Source: Streptomyces avicenniae
GTDB lineage: Bacteria > Actinomycetota > Actinomycetes > Streptomycetales > Streptomycetaceae
Reading direction: 5' to 3'
Assembly: GCF_000719135.1 (NCBI RefSeq)
Contig: NZ_JOEK01000015.1
Location: 62,001 to 126,000, forward strand
DNA: 64,000 nucleotides
The notes below the pieces were generated by a model that saw only the letters and a list, made by a program, of their open reading frames with translations, was not told where the DNA came from and ran no database searches. The translations under genes were made by a program, and so were the position numbers. Shown here piece by piece: positions 36,217-43,659 of the stretch. How positions within the stretch are numbered: position 1 is the stretch's first letter; each line of letters opens with the position of its first letter.

Positions 36217-38337
36217 TCAGGCGACACGCTGTTCGTCACGCCGAGTGAGTGCGGATTCGATGCGGGCGCGTTCAAGGCCGCGCCGGTTGACGACCTTCCC
36301 GCTGATGCGTCGGCCCACTTGGACGGTGCTGATCCCGTGCGGCTTGAGGGCGGCGGTCAGTTGCTCGGCGGGCCAGTCGCCGTAGACGGACGGCCGGAGT
36401 TCGGACAGCCGCTCAAGGGCGGTCTCCGTCCAGACTTTCGCCTCTTCCGGTCGGATCACGGCCAGGAGATCAGTCAGCACGTCCAGGCCGGTGCCGTCCG
36501 GGCGTTCGTCCCCGCCGATCGCCTCGCCGTTCAGAGTGCCGACGGCGCGGCGGAGGGCGACGGCCTTGGCGGCGATGCGGGCGGTGGCCGGGTCGTCCAG
36601 ATAGGCCGTGCGGACCACGGTAGGCAGGGTGGTGGCACCGACCAGATAGCCCGTGCCGGCGTCGATCTCGGGCCGGAATTGGGTGGCGCGCACCCCGTTT
36701 TTATAGGTGGAAGTGCCCAACACCATGTCGTTCTCGGTCTGGCCGGCGACCTTGAGGCAGAACCGGATCGACACATTGCCGCTGACGCCGGTCGGAAGGC
36801 TGTCCTTGTCCGGGCGTTGGGTGGACAGAATCAGGACGACGCCCAGAGCGCGGCCGAGCTTGATGACGAACTCGGCGTCCATCGCGGCCTGCTTACCGTG
36901 CCGAGGTGACAGAAAGATGTTCTGGCACTCGTCGAAGACGGCGACCAGCGGCCACAGGCGGAGCGAGCGGCGGTCGGCGATGGCGCGCGTGATCCGCTTG
37001 TCCGGGCAGAGGTCGCGCGGGAGGCTCCTGAGCACCTTGACGCGGCGTTCGACCTCACGGCGCAGCAGGGACAGGGAGTCGGTGGCGTACTGGATCGAGT
37101 CGTCGTCCAGTCCGGAGACGAAGCGGCGGCACACGGGTTCCAGCGCGTCCAGATCGCCGGTGCCCTTGTTCTCGTGAATCCACAGTTCGGCGGTCGGGTC
37201 GAGGGCCGCGCCGCACGCCAGTACCCGCACGGTCGCGGTTTTGCCCTGGCCGGGCAACGAGCCGATCAGCACGTTGTGCTGGATCAGTGGGACCGACTGA
37301 GGTCGCCCACGCGGGTCGATGCCGAAGGGGATGCGCTGGAACACGTCGTGTCGTTCGCCGTTCGCCAAGGGCCACTTCACCGGTCCGGTCTTCGACAGGT
37401 CGCGGTCGCCGACCCACAGGACCAACCGGCCTTCGTGCTCCGTCGGGTCAGGGTCGGGCCACACGCATCCGAGCGGTCGGCGCAGTCCGGAGGCGAGTCG
37501 GGCGCGGCGGTCGATCACGTCTGTGACGGTGACGCCCAACGGCAGGTCGATGTCCGCGCGCCAGCCGGGTCCCTCGCGGGTGATCGGGGCGACGAAGCGG
37601 ATGCCGTCGCGCCCCTTGTTGACCTCGTTGGTGATCTGCGTGATGCCGATGGCGGCCATGGCGCGGACGACGATGTCCGAGGTGAGCTTGGCGACCTCGG
37701 TCCTGATGATCGCGCGGGAGGTGAGCGGTGCGTCGGCCGGTGCTCCGGCGGCGCCGAGCACGGCCATGGTCACCAGAGCGGTCACGGCCTGGGAGAGCGG
37801 CGAGGCGGCGTAGGTCAGCCCCGCGAGGAGGATCAGAGCCAGCGGCGTGCCCACGGCGAGACATGTGCCCCGCCAGCGGACGCGGGCGTCGCGCCGGATG
37901 GACAGCCGCAGCCATTCCGCCACGTCCTGCCGGCGTGCGGCGGCTTCGCGCAACGGCAGGCTCTCGGCGTCGCGTGCCCACCGGCCCAAGCCGATCAAGG
38001 CGCGGCAGGCACCACGCGGGCAACGGATCAGCAGCCTGCCGAGGTAGGCGGGCGAGCGGAGACCGTGGAACGCGAGGGTGTGGCCGAGGTGCCCGGCCAG
38101 CCAGCGGGCGCCGTCGAGGAAGCCGGCCTTCGAACGCAGCCAGTCGGGTCGAACCGGTCGGCGCTTCGCCGACCGCAGTCGGGTCAGCCGACCGGGCTCG
38201 GGGGCGTCGGGTCGGTCGGCGAGGGGTGGTCGGTCGTCGGTGGCCCGATGGTCGCCGACCGACGGTCGGTCGTCCGGAGTGGGCGGGGGCACGATCCGCA
38301 ACGGCGGGGGAACGTGCCTCTTCTGGTCGTGGTCCAC
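36217..38337 (-). CDS. traB: TraB-like FtsK/SpoIIIE DNA translocase
   Basis: A 706-residue conjugative translocase moving double-stranded DNA between mycelia. N-terminal Pro/Asp/Arg-rich leader, membrane segments around residues 170-215 (LAVGTPLALILLAGLTYAA, AVTALVTMAVLGAAGAP), motor domain with Walker A LIGSLPGQGKTATVRVLA (about residue 357), Walker B LVAVFDECQNIFLS and LSTQRPDKDSLPTG, and a C-terminal winged helix (LTAALKPHGISTVQVGRRI) that should bind clt. GTG 38337 has AAGGGAA upstream and avoids a low-complexity upstream extension. Confidence 0.92.
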   Translation of the reverse strand: MDHDQKRHVPPPLRIVPPPTPDDRPSVGDHRATDDRPPLADRPDAPEPGRLTRLRSAKRRPVRPDWLRSKAGFLDGARWLAGHLGHTLAFHGLRSPAYLGRLLIRCPRGACRALIGLGRWARDAESLPLREAAARRQDVAEWLRLSIRRDARVRWRGTCLAVGTPLALILLAGLTYAASPLSQAVTALVTMAVLGAAGAPADAPLTSRAIIRTEVAKLTSDIVVRAMAAIGITQITNEVNKGRDGIRFVAPITREGPGWRADIDLPLGVTVTDVIDRRARLASGLRRPLGCVWPDPDPTEHEGRLVLWVGDRDLSKTGPVKWPLANGERHDVFQRIPFGIDPRGRPQSVPLIQHNVLIGSLPGQGKTATVRVLACGAALDPTAELWIHENKGTGDLDALEPVCRRFVSGLDDDSIQYATDSLSLLRREVERRVKVLRSLPRDLCPDKRITRAIADRRSLRLWPLVAVFDECQNIFLSPRHGKQAAMDAEFVIKLGRALGVVLILSTQRPDKDSLPTGVSGNVSIRFCLKVAGQTENDMVLGTSTYKNGVRATQFRPEIDAGTGYLVGATTLPTVVRTAYLDDPATARIAAKAVALRRAVGTLNGEAIGGDERPDGTGLDVLTDLLAVIRPEEAKVWTETALERLSELRPSVYGDWPAEQLTAALKPHGISTVQVGRRISGKVVNRRGLERARIESALTRRDEQRVA

Positions 38338-38443
38338 TGGCGTTCCCTTGTCCGTGGATCTTTCGATGCGTCCGGTGGGTGAGGGAGGGCCGGGGCCCGA
38401 TCGTGGCTCGGTCGGCTGAGTCGGGCCCCGGTTCGCGCTGTTC

Positions 38444-39316
38444 CTAGACGGGAGGGGAGAGGCGGGCGAGGCGTTCGGCGCGGAGCGTGTCGCGCAGTAG
38501 TCGGCCGTTGTCCTGCGAGGTGTGCACCGCCTTGCGGATGGCTTGGGCGGTGAGTTGGTCGGTGGGCCATTCGCGGGTGATCTCACGCGCCTGAGCGAGG
38601 AGTTCGGCGGGGGAACGGGAGGGCCTGTCCCCCGGGGGACAGGGCTTGGGCGGTTCATCGGATTCGGCGGTCAGCCCGGCAGGGGACAACTCGCCGAGGC
38701 GCAGCAGGGCCCGGGTGCGGCGTGGGGCGCGACGCCGCCAGGCACGGCCGTAACGTTCGCGCAACTCGGCTCGAACCAGAACCCGTTGCCGCTCGCGGGC
38801 CAGTGCCTCGCGGTAGTCGGTCGTCTCCCAGAGCACCATCCGGCGCCAGAGGGCGAGGGTGGTGAACGGGGCCAGCAGCCAGCGGGAGCGGCGCACCCGT
38901 TCCATCCGTGTGCCGTTCGCGGCGCCGATGCGGACGGCGTACGCGTGGGCGGCGATCTCGGAGAGCACGACCCATAGCAGGGGCATCACCCCATGGGCGA
39001 TACGGGCGGGGAGCGTGTCCCCGACCGTGACGTTCAACCAGCACGTCACCCCGGTCAGGGCCCACGGGACAGCGCGCACCCAAGCCAGTGCCATGTGCAT
39101 CCGTACCAACAGCAAATGAGCCATGGTGAACACGGGAATGGCGAGGTCGATGCCGGTCGGCAGCATCCACGGGTAGTCGAACCCCCAGCGTCCGGCAGCG
39201 GCCGACACAGCATCGAACGAAGACGCCAACCCGAGTCCGCCCACTCCGGCGGCTGCGGTGGAAGTGACGGCGAGCAGAGACCGTTCCCGCTTGCTGAGCG
39301 TCGTCGTGGCGGTCAT
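38444..39316 (-). CDS. DUF2637 membrane protein
   Basis: A 290-residue protein with four membrane segments (for example AAGVGGLGLASSF, TGIDLAIPVFTMAHLLLV, VMPLLWVVLSEIAAHAYAV) and a long basic cytoplasmic tail (RRRAPRRTRALLRLGEL). The hydrophobic part matches DUF2637, which travels with AICEs and Streptomyces plasmids next to tra, possibly as a spread (SpdB-like) protein or as a membrane partner of TraB. ATG 39316 overlaps the upstream stop. Confidence 0.85.
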   Translation of the reverse strand: MTATTTLSKRERSLLAVTSTAAAGVGGLGLASSFDAVSAAAGRWGFDYPWMLPTGIDLAIPVFTMAHLLLVRMHMALAWVRAVPWALTGVTCWLNVTVGDTLPARIAHGVMPLLWVVLSEIAAHAYAVRIGAANGTRMERVRRSRWLLAPFTTLALWRRMVLWETTDYREALARERQRVLVRAELRERYGRAWRRRAPRRTRALLRLGELSPAGLTAESDEPPKPCPPGDRPSRSPAELLAQAREITREWPTDQLTAQAIRKAVHTSQDNGRLLRDTLRAERLARLSPPV

Positions 39317-39636
39317 GGGGTACCGCCATGGCGCTGGACGGGCACGGCGGCGAGAAGGGTCACGTGAGGCGACGCGTCGTCGTGGACGCCGCACAGGTCC
39401 TCGGTCCAGGTCCACTCGTCACCGGGCGCGATTCCGAAACCGAACTCAGCCAGTCTCGTCGCGCGCTCGGCCACGGTCGGCGTGTGCCTCCGGCCGGGCC
39501 AAGCCGTCGCGGGCCAGGCGGAGACTCGGCCGGGGCAGATCGCCACGGTGAGGGTCCAACGGGCGCCGGTGGGGAGCGTTCGAGGGGCGGTGCACCGCAA
39601 GGCCAGGAGAGCCGTGAACTTGGGTGTGCCGATCAT
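39313..39636 (-). CDS. DUF6303-like small protein
   Basis: A 107-residue soluble protein. WTLTVAICPGRVSAWPATAW, PTVAERATRLAEFGFGI and PGDEWTWTEDL follow the pattern of the DUF6303 proteins seen in Streptomyces mobile elements; function unknown. ATGA overlaps tie it to both neighbours, so it is part of the transfer operon. Confidence 0.7.
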   Translation of the reverse strand: MIGTPKFTALLALRCTAPRTLPTGARWTLTVAICPGRVSAWPATAWPGRRHTPTVAERATRLAEFGFGIAPGDEWTWTEDLCGVHDDASPHVTLLAAVPVQRHGGTP

Positions 39637-39905
39637 GCGACCGCACCTCGCCACGTTCGGGCCAGCGGGCGCTGCTGGAAGGGCAGGGTGCGGGTCAGGG
39701 CCTCGGCGTAGCGCGCGTCCAGGGCGGTGATCTCGTCGTCGCGCCCGGCGTGGCGCAGCTCGTCGAGGATGTCGCGGGCGGCAACCATGCGTACCGCGCG
39801 TTCGTCGTCGCTCTCGGGATGCAGCGGACCTCGGAACAGGTCCAGGTCGATGCCGATCGGCAGGCCCGCGTGAAGCAGGTCGGCCGCCGTATCGCGGTCG
39901 GTCAC
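39633..39905 (-). CDS. Unknown 90-residue protein of the transfer operon
   Basis: No family recognised. Acidic N-terminal half (GIDLDLFRGPLHPESDDERA) and a helical C-terminal half (VAARDILDELRHAGRDDEI, LDARYAEALTRTLPFQ). GTG 39905 with AGGAG 7 nt upstream; the stop overlaps the next ATG. The open frame upstream to 39944 is a Pro/Ser run without a ribosome site. Confidence 0.7.
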   Translation of the reverse strand: MTDRDTAADLLHAGLPIGIDLDLFRGPLHPESDDERAVRMVAARDILDELRHAGRDDEITALDARYAEALTRTLPFQQRPLARTWRGAVA

Positions 39906-40005
39906 GGGATGCTCCTGTGGCTGGCTGGGCGGGGAAGGAGACACGTCCGGCGGGCGACCTTGGCGGGGAGTCCCACCGGCCGGTGAGGGAGCTTGGCGGT
40001 CGGGG

Positions 40006-40359
40006 TCAGACCCGCACCGCGCAGAGTCGGCCGTTGAGGAGACGGCGGAGGGCGGAGGACGCGACCAGCGCGAGAACCGCGCAGATCGCCGACTCGGCGC
40101 CGATTCCGGGGAGGCGGCTGCTGCCGACGAGAACGACGACCACGACGACGATGATCAGGAGCACGGTCACCACGGCACGCCCGGGGTGCAGGGGCTCGTG
40201 GGCCTGCGTGACGCGTTCGACCGCGTGAGGGCTGACCACGCGCGACCCCTGCCCATCCGTGTGCAGGTGGAGGACCGTTCCGTTGCCGGTGATGCTGACC
40301 ACCGTGCCGAGCACCTGGTCACCGCGGACACGGACCACGTCTCCGATGTTGATACGCAT
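40006..40359 (-). CDS. KOW-like/membrane small protein, first transfer-operon gene
   Basis: A 117-residue protein with an SH3/KOW-like N-terminus (INIGDVVRVRGDQVLGTVVS, ITGNGTVLHLHTDGQ) followed by two membrane segments (VVTVLLIIVVVVVVLVG and ICAVLALVASSALRRLL). It is the first gene left of the double palindromic operator, so it heads the leftward operon controlled by the GntR repressor. Function unknown. Confidence 0.7.
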   Translation of the reverse strand: MRINIGDVVRVRGDQVLGTVVSITGNGTVLHLHTDGQGSRVVSPHAVERVTQAHEPLHPGRAVVTVLLIIVVVVVVLVGSSRLPGIGAESAICAVLALVASSALRRLLNGRLCAVRV

Positions 40360-40407
40360 GCGAACCCCCTGATGGGTGCGGAAGGAGAGACCAAGGTCAT
40401 TAAGACC

Positions 40408-40445
40408 TCATGTCATCAACTCCTCAAGAGGAGTTGATGACATGA
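40408..40445. promoter_or_regulatory. Operator O1: 18-bp-arm palindrome
   Basis: Arms 40408-40425 and 40428-40445 are perfectly complementary around AA (arm TCATGTCATCAACTCCTC). The inner part AACTCCTCAAGAGGAGTT matches O2 at 40471. It lies between the divergent transfer operon and the GntR gene at 40572. A weaker AGGTC-N5-GACCT (40394-40408) adjoins it. Confidence 0.8.
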
Positions 40446-40470
40446 CTATGGCGGTGGAACGGGGAGAGGT

Positions 40471-40490
40471 CAAGTCCTCAAGAGGACTTG
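40471..40490. promoter_or_regulatory. Operator O2: CAAGTCCTC-AA-GAGGACTTG
   Basis: A 9-bp-arm palindrome sharing the 12-bp core TCCTCAAGAGGA with O1. Consensus of the two sites: AASTCCTCAAGAGGASTT. Most likely bound by the adjacent GntR protein. Confidence 0.8.
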
Positions 40491-40571
40491 TTATCCTGCT
40501 CGGGGAGACCGGGTGGATTTTCACCACTCGCGCACCAGTTCTCCCTGTCCCGCGACGATGGCGAGCACGAC

Positions 40572-41366
40572 ATGCCCAAGGCGTACGAGGTCATCGCCGA
40601 TGACCTGCGGCGAAAGATCGAGGGCGGCCAGTGGCGGCCGGGTGATCGCCTGCCCTCGGAAGAGGAGCTACGGCGCACCTACGACAAGGGGGCGCCCACC
40701 ATCCGGCAGGCTCTGGCCGAACTACAGACCGAAGGGCTGATCGACAAGCGGCACGGCAAGGGCACCTTTGTCCGCGTCCCCCGTCGCCCCGTTCTGCGGA
40801 CCAACGAGCGGCATCAATGGGAGAAGAGCCGCGCGCACGAGAGTGAGGAGGTGCGGGCCGGGACCGGTGTCACCGAGCATGACACCGGCCTCACCGTTCA
40901 CGATCTCGTCTTCAGCGCCAGGTATCACGAGATCGAAGCCGACCACCAACTCGCCGAGCAGTTCGATGTGCCGGTCGGCACGATCATGGTGGAGCGCGTG
41001 TACCGCACCCGGTACGCCGTCGAGTCGGCTCCGTTCAACCTCACCTGCTCCTACTTGGTACGGGACATGGTGGCGGCCAATCCGAAGCTTCTCGACTGGA
41101 CCAACGAGCCGTGGCCCGGTGGCACCCACAACCAACTGCACACCGTGGGAATCGAGTTGGACCAGATCATCGAGGAGATCATCGCGGCCCGTCCGCCCAC
41201 GCATCAGGAGGCGCAGGAACTCGGCATGTCTCCCGGCATGGCGGTCATCCACCTGCGCAAGAAGTGCATCGACACCACGGGGCGAGTGGTCGAACTGTCG
41301 GACATCATCCTGCCCGGTGACCGTACCCGGCTGAAGTTCGTGACTCCGCTGGAGCGTTGGTCATGA
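40572..41366 (+). CDS. GntR-family regulator 1 (HutC/UTRA), element master regulator candidate
   Basis: A 264-residue GntR protein: winged HTH (IADDLRRKIEGGQWRPGDRL, GAPTIRQALAELQTEGLID) and UTRA domain (GTIMVERVYRTRYAVESAP). It resembles the KorA/Pra-type GntR regulators of Streptomyces elements. The two operators immediately upstream cover both its own promoter and the leftward transfer promoter. No clear ribosome site precedes ATG 40572, which is placed by the family N-terminus. ATGA overlap couples it to the glycosyltransferase. Confidence 0.9.
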   Translation: MPKAYEVIADDLRRKIEGGQWRPGDRLPSEEELRRTYDKGAPTIRQALAELQTEGLIDKRHGKGTFVRVPRRPVLRTNERHQWEKSRAHESEEVRAGTGVTEHDTGLTVHDLVFSARYHEIEADHQLAEQFDVPVGTIMVERVYRTRYAVESAPFNLTCSYLVRDMVAANPKLLDWTNEPWPGGTHNQLHTVGIELDQIIEEIIAARPPTHQEAQELGMSPGMAVIHLRKKCIDTTGRVVELSDIILPGDRTRLKFVTPLERWS

Positions 41367-42136
41367 CCTACAAGCCGCAGGTCGTGACGGTCATGACGGC
41401 CGTCCACGCGCCCAGTGCACCCTTCCTCGTCGAGGCGTACGAGTCGTTGCGCGCGCAGGAGCTTCCCGCCGGGTGGGAATGGCAGTGGGTGATTCAGGAG
41501 GACGGCGCGACGGATCTCGTCACCCAGGCCGTGCCCGACGATCCCCGCATCAGCTTCGGCCAGGGCCGACCGGGCGGCCCCGGGGTCGCCCGGACGATGG
41601 GCCTGGCACGGGCCGAGGGCGCGTATCTCAAGGTCCTCGATTCCGACGACATACTCGCCCCTGGCGCGCTCGCCCGCGACCTGGCCGTCCTCACCGCGCG
41701 CCCGGACATCGGCTGGACTACTTCCCGCGCGTTGGACCTGCTGCCGGACGGCACCACTCTGGGCTTCGACCAGGACCCGGATGAGGGCGCGATAGAGCGC
41801 GGCGCCGTGTTCCAGCACTGGCGGGCCAATGACTACCGCCCGCAGGTGATCCCCGGCTCGATGTGCGCGCGGACCGAGCTGGTGCTCGCTCTGGGCGGGT
41901 GGATGGCGCTACCCGCTTCGGAGGACACCGGTCTTCTGCTGGCTCTCAACACCGTGTGCGCAGGGTGGTTCATCAGGGAAGCCGGGTTGTACTACCGGAA
42001 ATGGCCCGGTCAGGTGACCAGCCAGGCCGCGCACCGGGACAAGGTGGAACGTGCCGCCCGTGCCGTCATCGCCGAGACACGCGTCAACGCCCTGGAAGGA
42101 CTGACCGCTTGGCGGTTCCCCTCTACGGACGGCTGA
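41363..42136 (+). CDS. Family 2 glycosyltransferase (element cargo)
   Basis: A 257-residue GT-A glycosyltransferase. VTVMTAVHAPSAPFLVEAYE starts the fold, WQWVIQEDGATDLV and GVARTMGLARAEGAYLKVLD precede the metal-binding SDD (LKVLDSDDILAPGAL), and EDTGLLLALNT fits the acceptor-side acidic motif. No membrane segment. It is translated with the GntR regulator (ATGA) and its end overlaps the facing GntR2 gene by 14 bp. Acceptor unknown; an envelope or metabolite target would be typical. Confidence 0.85.
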   Translation: MTYKPQVVTVMTAVHAPSAPFLVEAYESLRAQELPAGWEWQWVIQEDGATDLVTQAVPDDPRISFGQGRPGGPGVARTMGLARAEGAYLKVLDSDDILAPGALARDLAVLTARPDIGWTTSRALDLLPDGTTLGFDQDPDEGAIERGAVFQHWRANDYRPQVIPGSMCARTELVLALGGWMALPASEDTGLLLALNTVCAGWFIREAGLYYRKWPGQVTSQAAHRDKVERAARAVIAETRVNALEGLTAWRFPSTDG

Positions 42137-42881
42137 TCGGAATCTCGTAGACGATCTCGCAGTGGGCGGTCGGCACGACGATGTCGGCCGTCTCCACAGG
42201 GCGACCGTCGTCCGCGTAGTAGGTCCGCTGGATGGTGGTCACCAGAGCCCCGCGCTGCACGCCCAAGAGATGAGCCTCCTCCGCGTCGGCCGTGCGCGGC
42301 TCGGGCTGCTCGACCGCGTGGCTGACGGTGACCCCGATGGCGGCCATGCGTTCCACGACGCCTTTGCCGCCGTACGGCCCACCCTCCGGTAGCACGATCA
42401 GCGTGCCGCCCGTGATCGCGTACGGCTCCCAACTGGTGGAGAGCTGAACGGGCTTCCCGTTGCTGAGGAATTCGTACACGGTGCGAACGCATACCTCGCC
42501 GGGCGCGATCCCGAGCCTGGCGGCGATGTCATCGGGCGCGGGTACCTTGGCCTCGGTCCGGTGTTCCCATGTCGCCGTACGGCCGAGCGCCGTCATGTCG
42601 GCACGGAAGGGGGAGCCGCCCCGCTTCTCGCGCACCATGCTGCGCACCATCCGTACCCTCTCGCGCGGCCGGGCGACATAGGTGCCGGAACCGGCGCGGC
42701 CTTCGAGCAGCCCTTGCGAGATCAGGTACTCCTGCGCCCTGCGGACGACGTTCTCCCCTACGCCGTACTCCTCGGCGAAACGGGCGCGGGAGGGCAGTCG
42801 GTCTTCCAGCGACCACTCCCCGCTGGCAATGCGCTGCCGGAGCGCGTCGGCGATGCGCAGATAGGGCGGCTGCTCAGGCAT
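42123..42881 (-). CDS. GntR-family regulator 2 (HutC/UTRA)
   Basis: A 252-residue GntR protein: HTH (IADALRQRIASGEWSLEDRL, VGENVVRRAQEYLISQGLL) and UTRA domain (GEVCVRTVYEFLSNGKPVQL). It faces the glycosyltransferase and is divergent from the gene at 42961. Two copies of CTRGTNNACYAG lie right at its start; there is no ribosome site before the ATG at 42881, so its mRNA may be leaderless and strictly self-controlled. Confidence 0.9.
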   Translation of the reverse strand: MPEQPPYLRIADALRQRIASGEWSLEDRLPSRARFAEEYGVGENVVRRAQEYLISQGLLEGRAGSGTYVARPRERVRMVRSMVREKRGGSPFRADMTALGRTATWEHRTEAKVPAPDDIAARLGIAPGEVCVRTVYEFLSNGKPVQLSTSWEPYAITGGTLIVLPEGGPYGGKGVVERMAAIGVTVSHAVEQPEPRTADAEEAHLLGVQRGALVTTIQRTYYADDGRPVETADIVVPTAHCEIVYEIPISRP

Positions 42882-42891
42882 GTAGCCAAAT

Positions 42892-42921
42892 CTAGTCCAC
42901 TAGCCTAATCTGGTTAACCAG
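42892..42921. promoter_or_regulatory. Paired GntR2 operators
   Basis: CTAGTCCACTAG (42892-42903) and CTGGTTAACCAG (42910-42921) share CTRGT-NN-ACYAG and are 18 bp apart centre to centre, on nearly one helical face. Reading leftward, TTAACC and TAGATT spaced 17 nt could be the promoter, with the transcript starting at or near the ATG. Confidence 0.75.
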
Positions 42922-42960
42922 CTTCACCGTCAGTGATTCCGCAGCGACGGAGGATTCGCC

Positions 42961-43191
42961 GTGTCCGCACCTGTGTCCCGTGCGCAGGACATCGCCGCGC
43001 GCCTCAGCGCCTCGGGATTCACCCCCCGTCTCTCCCGGCATGCCGCTCACATCCGTGTCGAGGTGGACGTACCGGAGCCGATCAGTCCCGAGCACTGGCA
43101 CCTGCTGCTCGCGGCGCTCGTTCTCGGGGACCGGTTCGGGCTCGCGAGTGACGGGGAACAACGGACGGCTTGGAGCCACATCCATCACTGA
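42961..43191 (+). CDS. Unknown 76-residue protein
   Basis: A small soluble protein: VSRAQDIAARLSASGFTPR, HAAHIRVEVDVPEPI, HWHLLLAALVLGDRFGL. GTG 42961 with CGGAGG 7 nt upstream. Similar short proteins occur in Streptomyces elements beside GntR genes; no function known. Divergent from GntR2 and thus possibly under the same paired operators. Confidence 0.7.
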   Translation: MSAPVSRAQDIAARLSASGFTPRLSRHAAHIRVEVDVPEPISPEHWHLLLAALVLGDRFGLASDGEQRTAWSHIHH

Positions 43192-43260
43192 ACCGCCATA
43201 CCCCCGCGGCGGCCTGACACCGCCCGGGGGCGCGGTCACCAGCTACTGGGAGCTGATGAC

Positions 43261-43350
43261 GTGTTCGATCTTATCCACCGCGCCACCGTCCGGATGGTGC
43301 GCCTGCTCCTCCCTGCCACAGGGCGCCATCGGGCGGGAGAGTCCTCATGA
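43261..43350 (+). CDS. 29-residue peptide gene
   Basis: GTG 43261, with GGGAG about 8 nt upstream, encodes MFDLIHRATVRMVRLLLPAT and a short basic end. It stops in an ATGA with the next tiny gene. Amphipathic and basic. Support is the ribosome site and the unbroken chain of overlaps; it could also be a leader that couples translation to the genes downstream. Confidence 0.5.
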   Translation: MFDLIHRATVRMVRLLLPATGRHRAGESS

Positions 43351-43421
43351 GAAAGCCACTTGGGCGCCGCGCACTGCCGCTGTCGGTAGACGGAGCGCTG
43401 GAGGACACCGGTGCGAGATGA
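43347..43421 (+). CDS. 24-residue peptide gene
   Basis: ATG 43347 preceded by GGGAGAG; product MRKPLGRRALPLSVDGALED plus four residues. Overlaps the previous gene by 4 bp and the next by 11 bp. Too short to classify; the ribosome site of the following gene lies inside it. Confidence 0.45.
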   Translation: MRKPLGRRALPLSVDGALEDTGAR

Positions 43422-43659
43422 CGTGGTGACGTCCGTCTCCCTCACCGCCGAGACGATTCGACGTCTGGACGTGATCAACGTCGGGGGCCGACAGCTCCGC
43501 GTCGTGGATCTCGTCGCGATCCGCGTGGGCCACAAGCTCGTGGTCTTCGAGAGCGGCGAGACGCTGACCATGACGCCGCTCACGGCTGTCAACGGCATCC
43601 GTCTCGTGCCGTACCGATCGCCCTGGCGGCGCGACAAGCGACTTCGGGGGAGGCGATGA
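43411..43659 (+). CDS. 82-residue beta-rich protein
   Basis: GTG 43411 with GGAGGACACC upstream. The pattern VINVGGRQLRVVDLVAIRVG, HKLVVFESGETLTMTPLTAV looks like a small SH3-like beta barrel seen in many actinobacterial mobile elements, followed by a basic tail (SPWRRDKRLRGRR). Its stop overlaps the GntR3 start as ATGA. Possibly nucleic-acid binding; unproven. Confidence 0.7.
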   Translation: MRDDVVTSVSLTAETIRRLDVINVGGRQLRVVDLVAIRVGHKLVVFESGETLTMTPLTAVNGIRLVPYRSPWRRDKRLRGRR

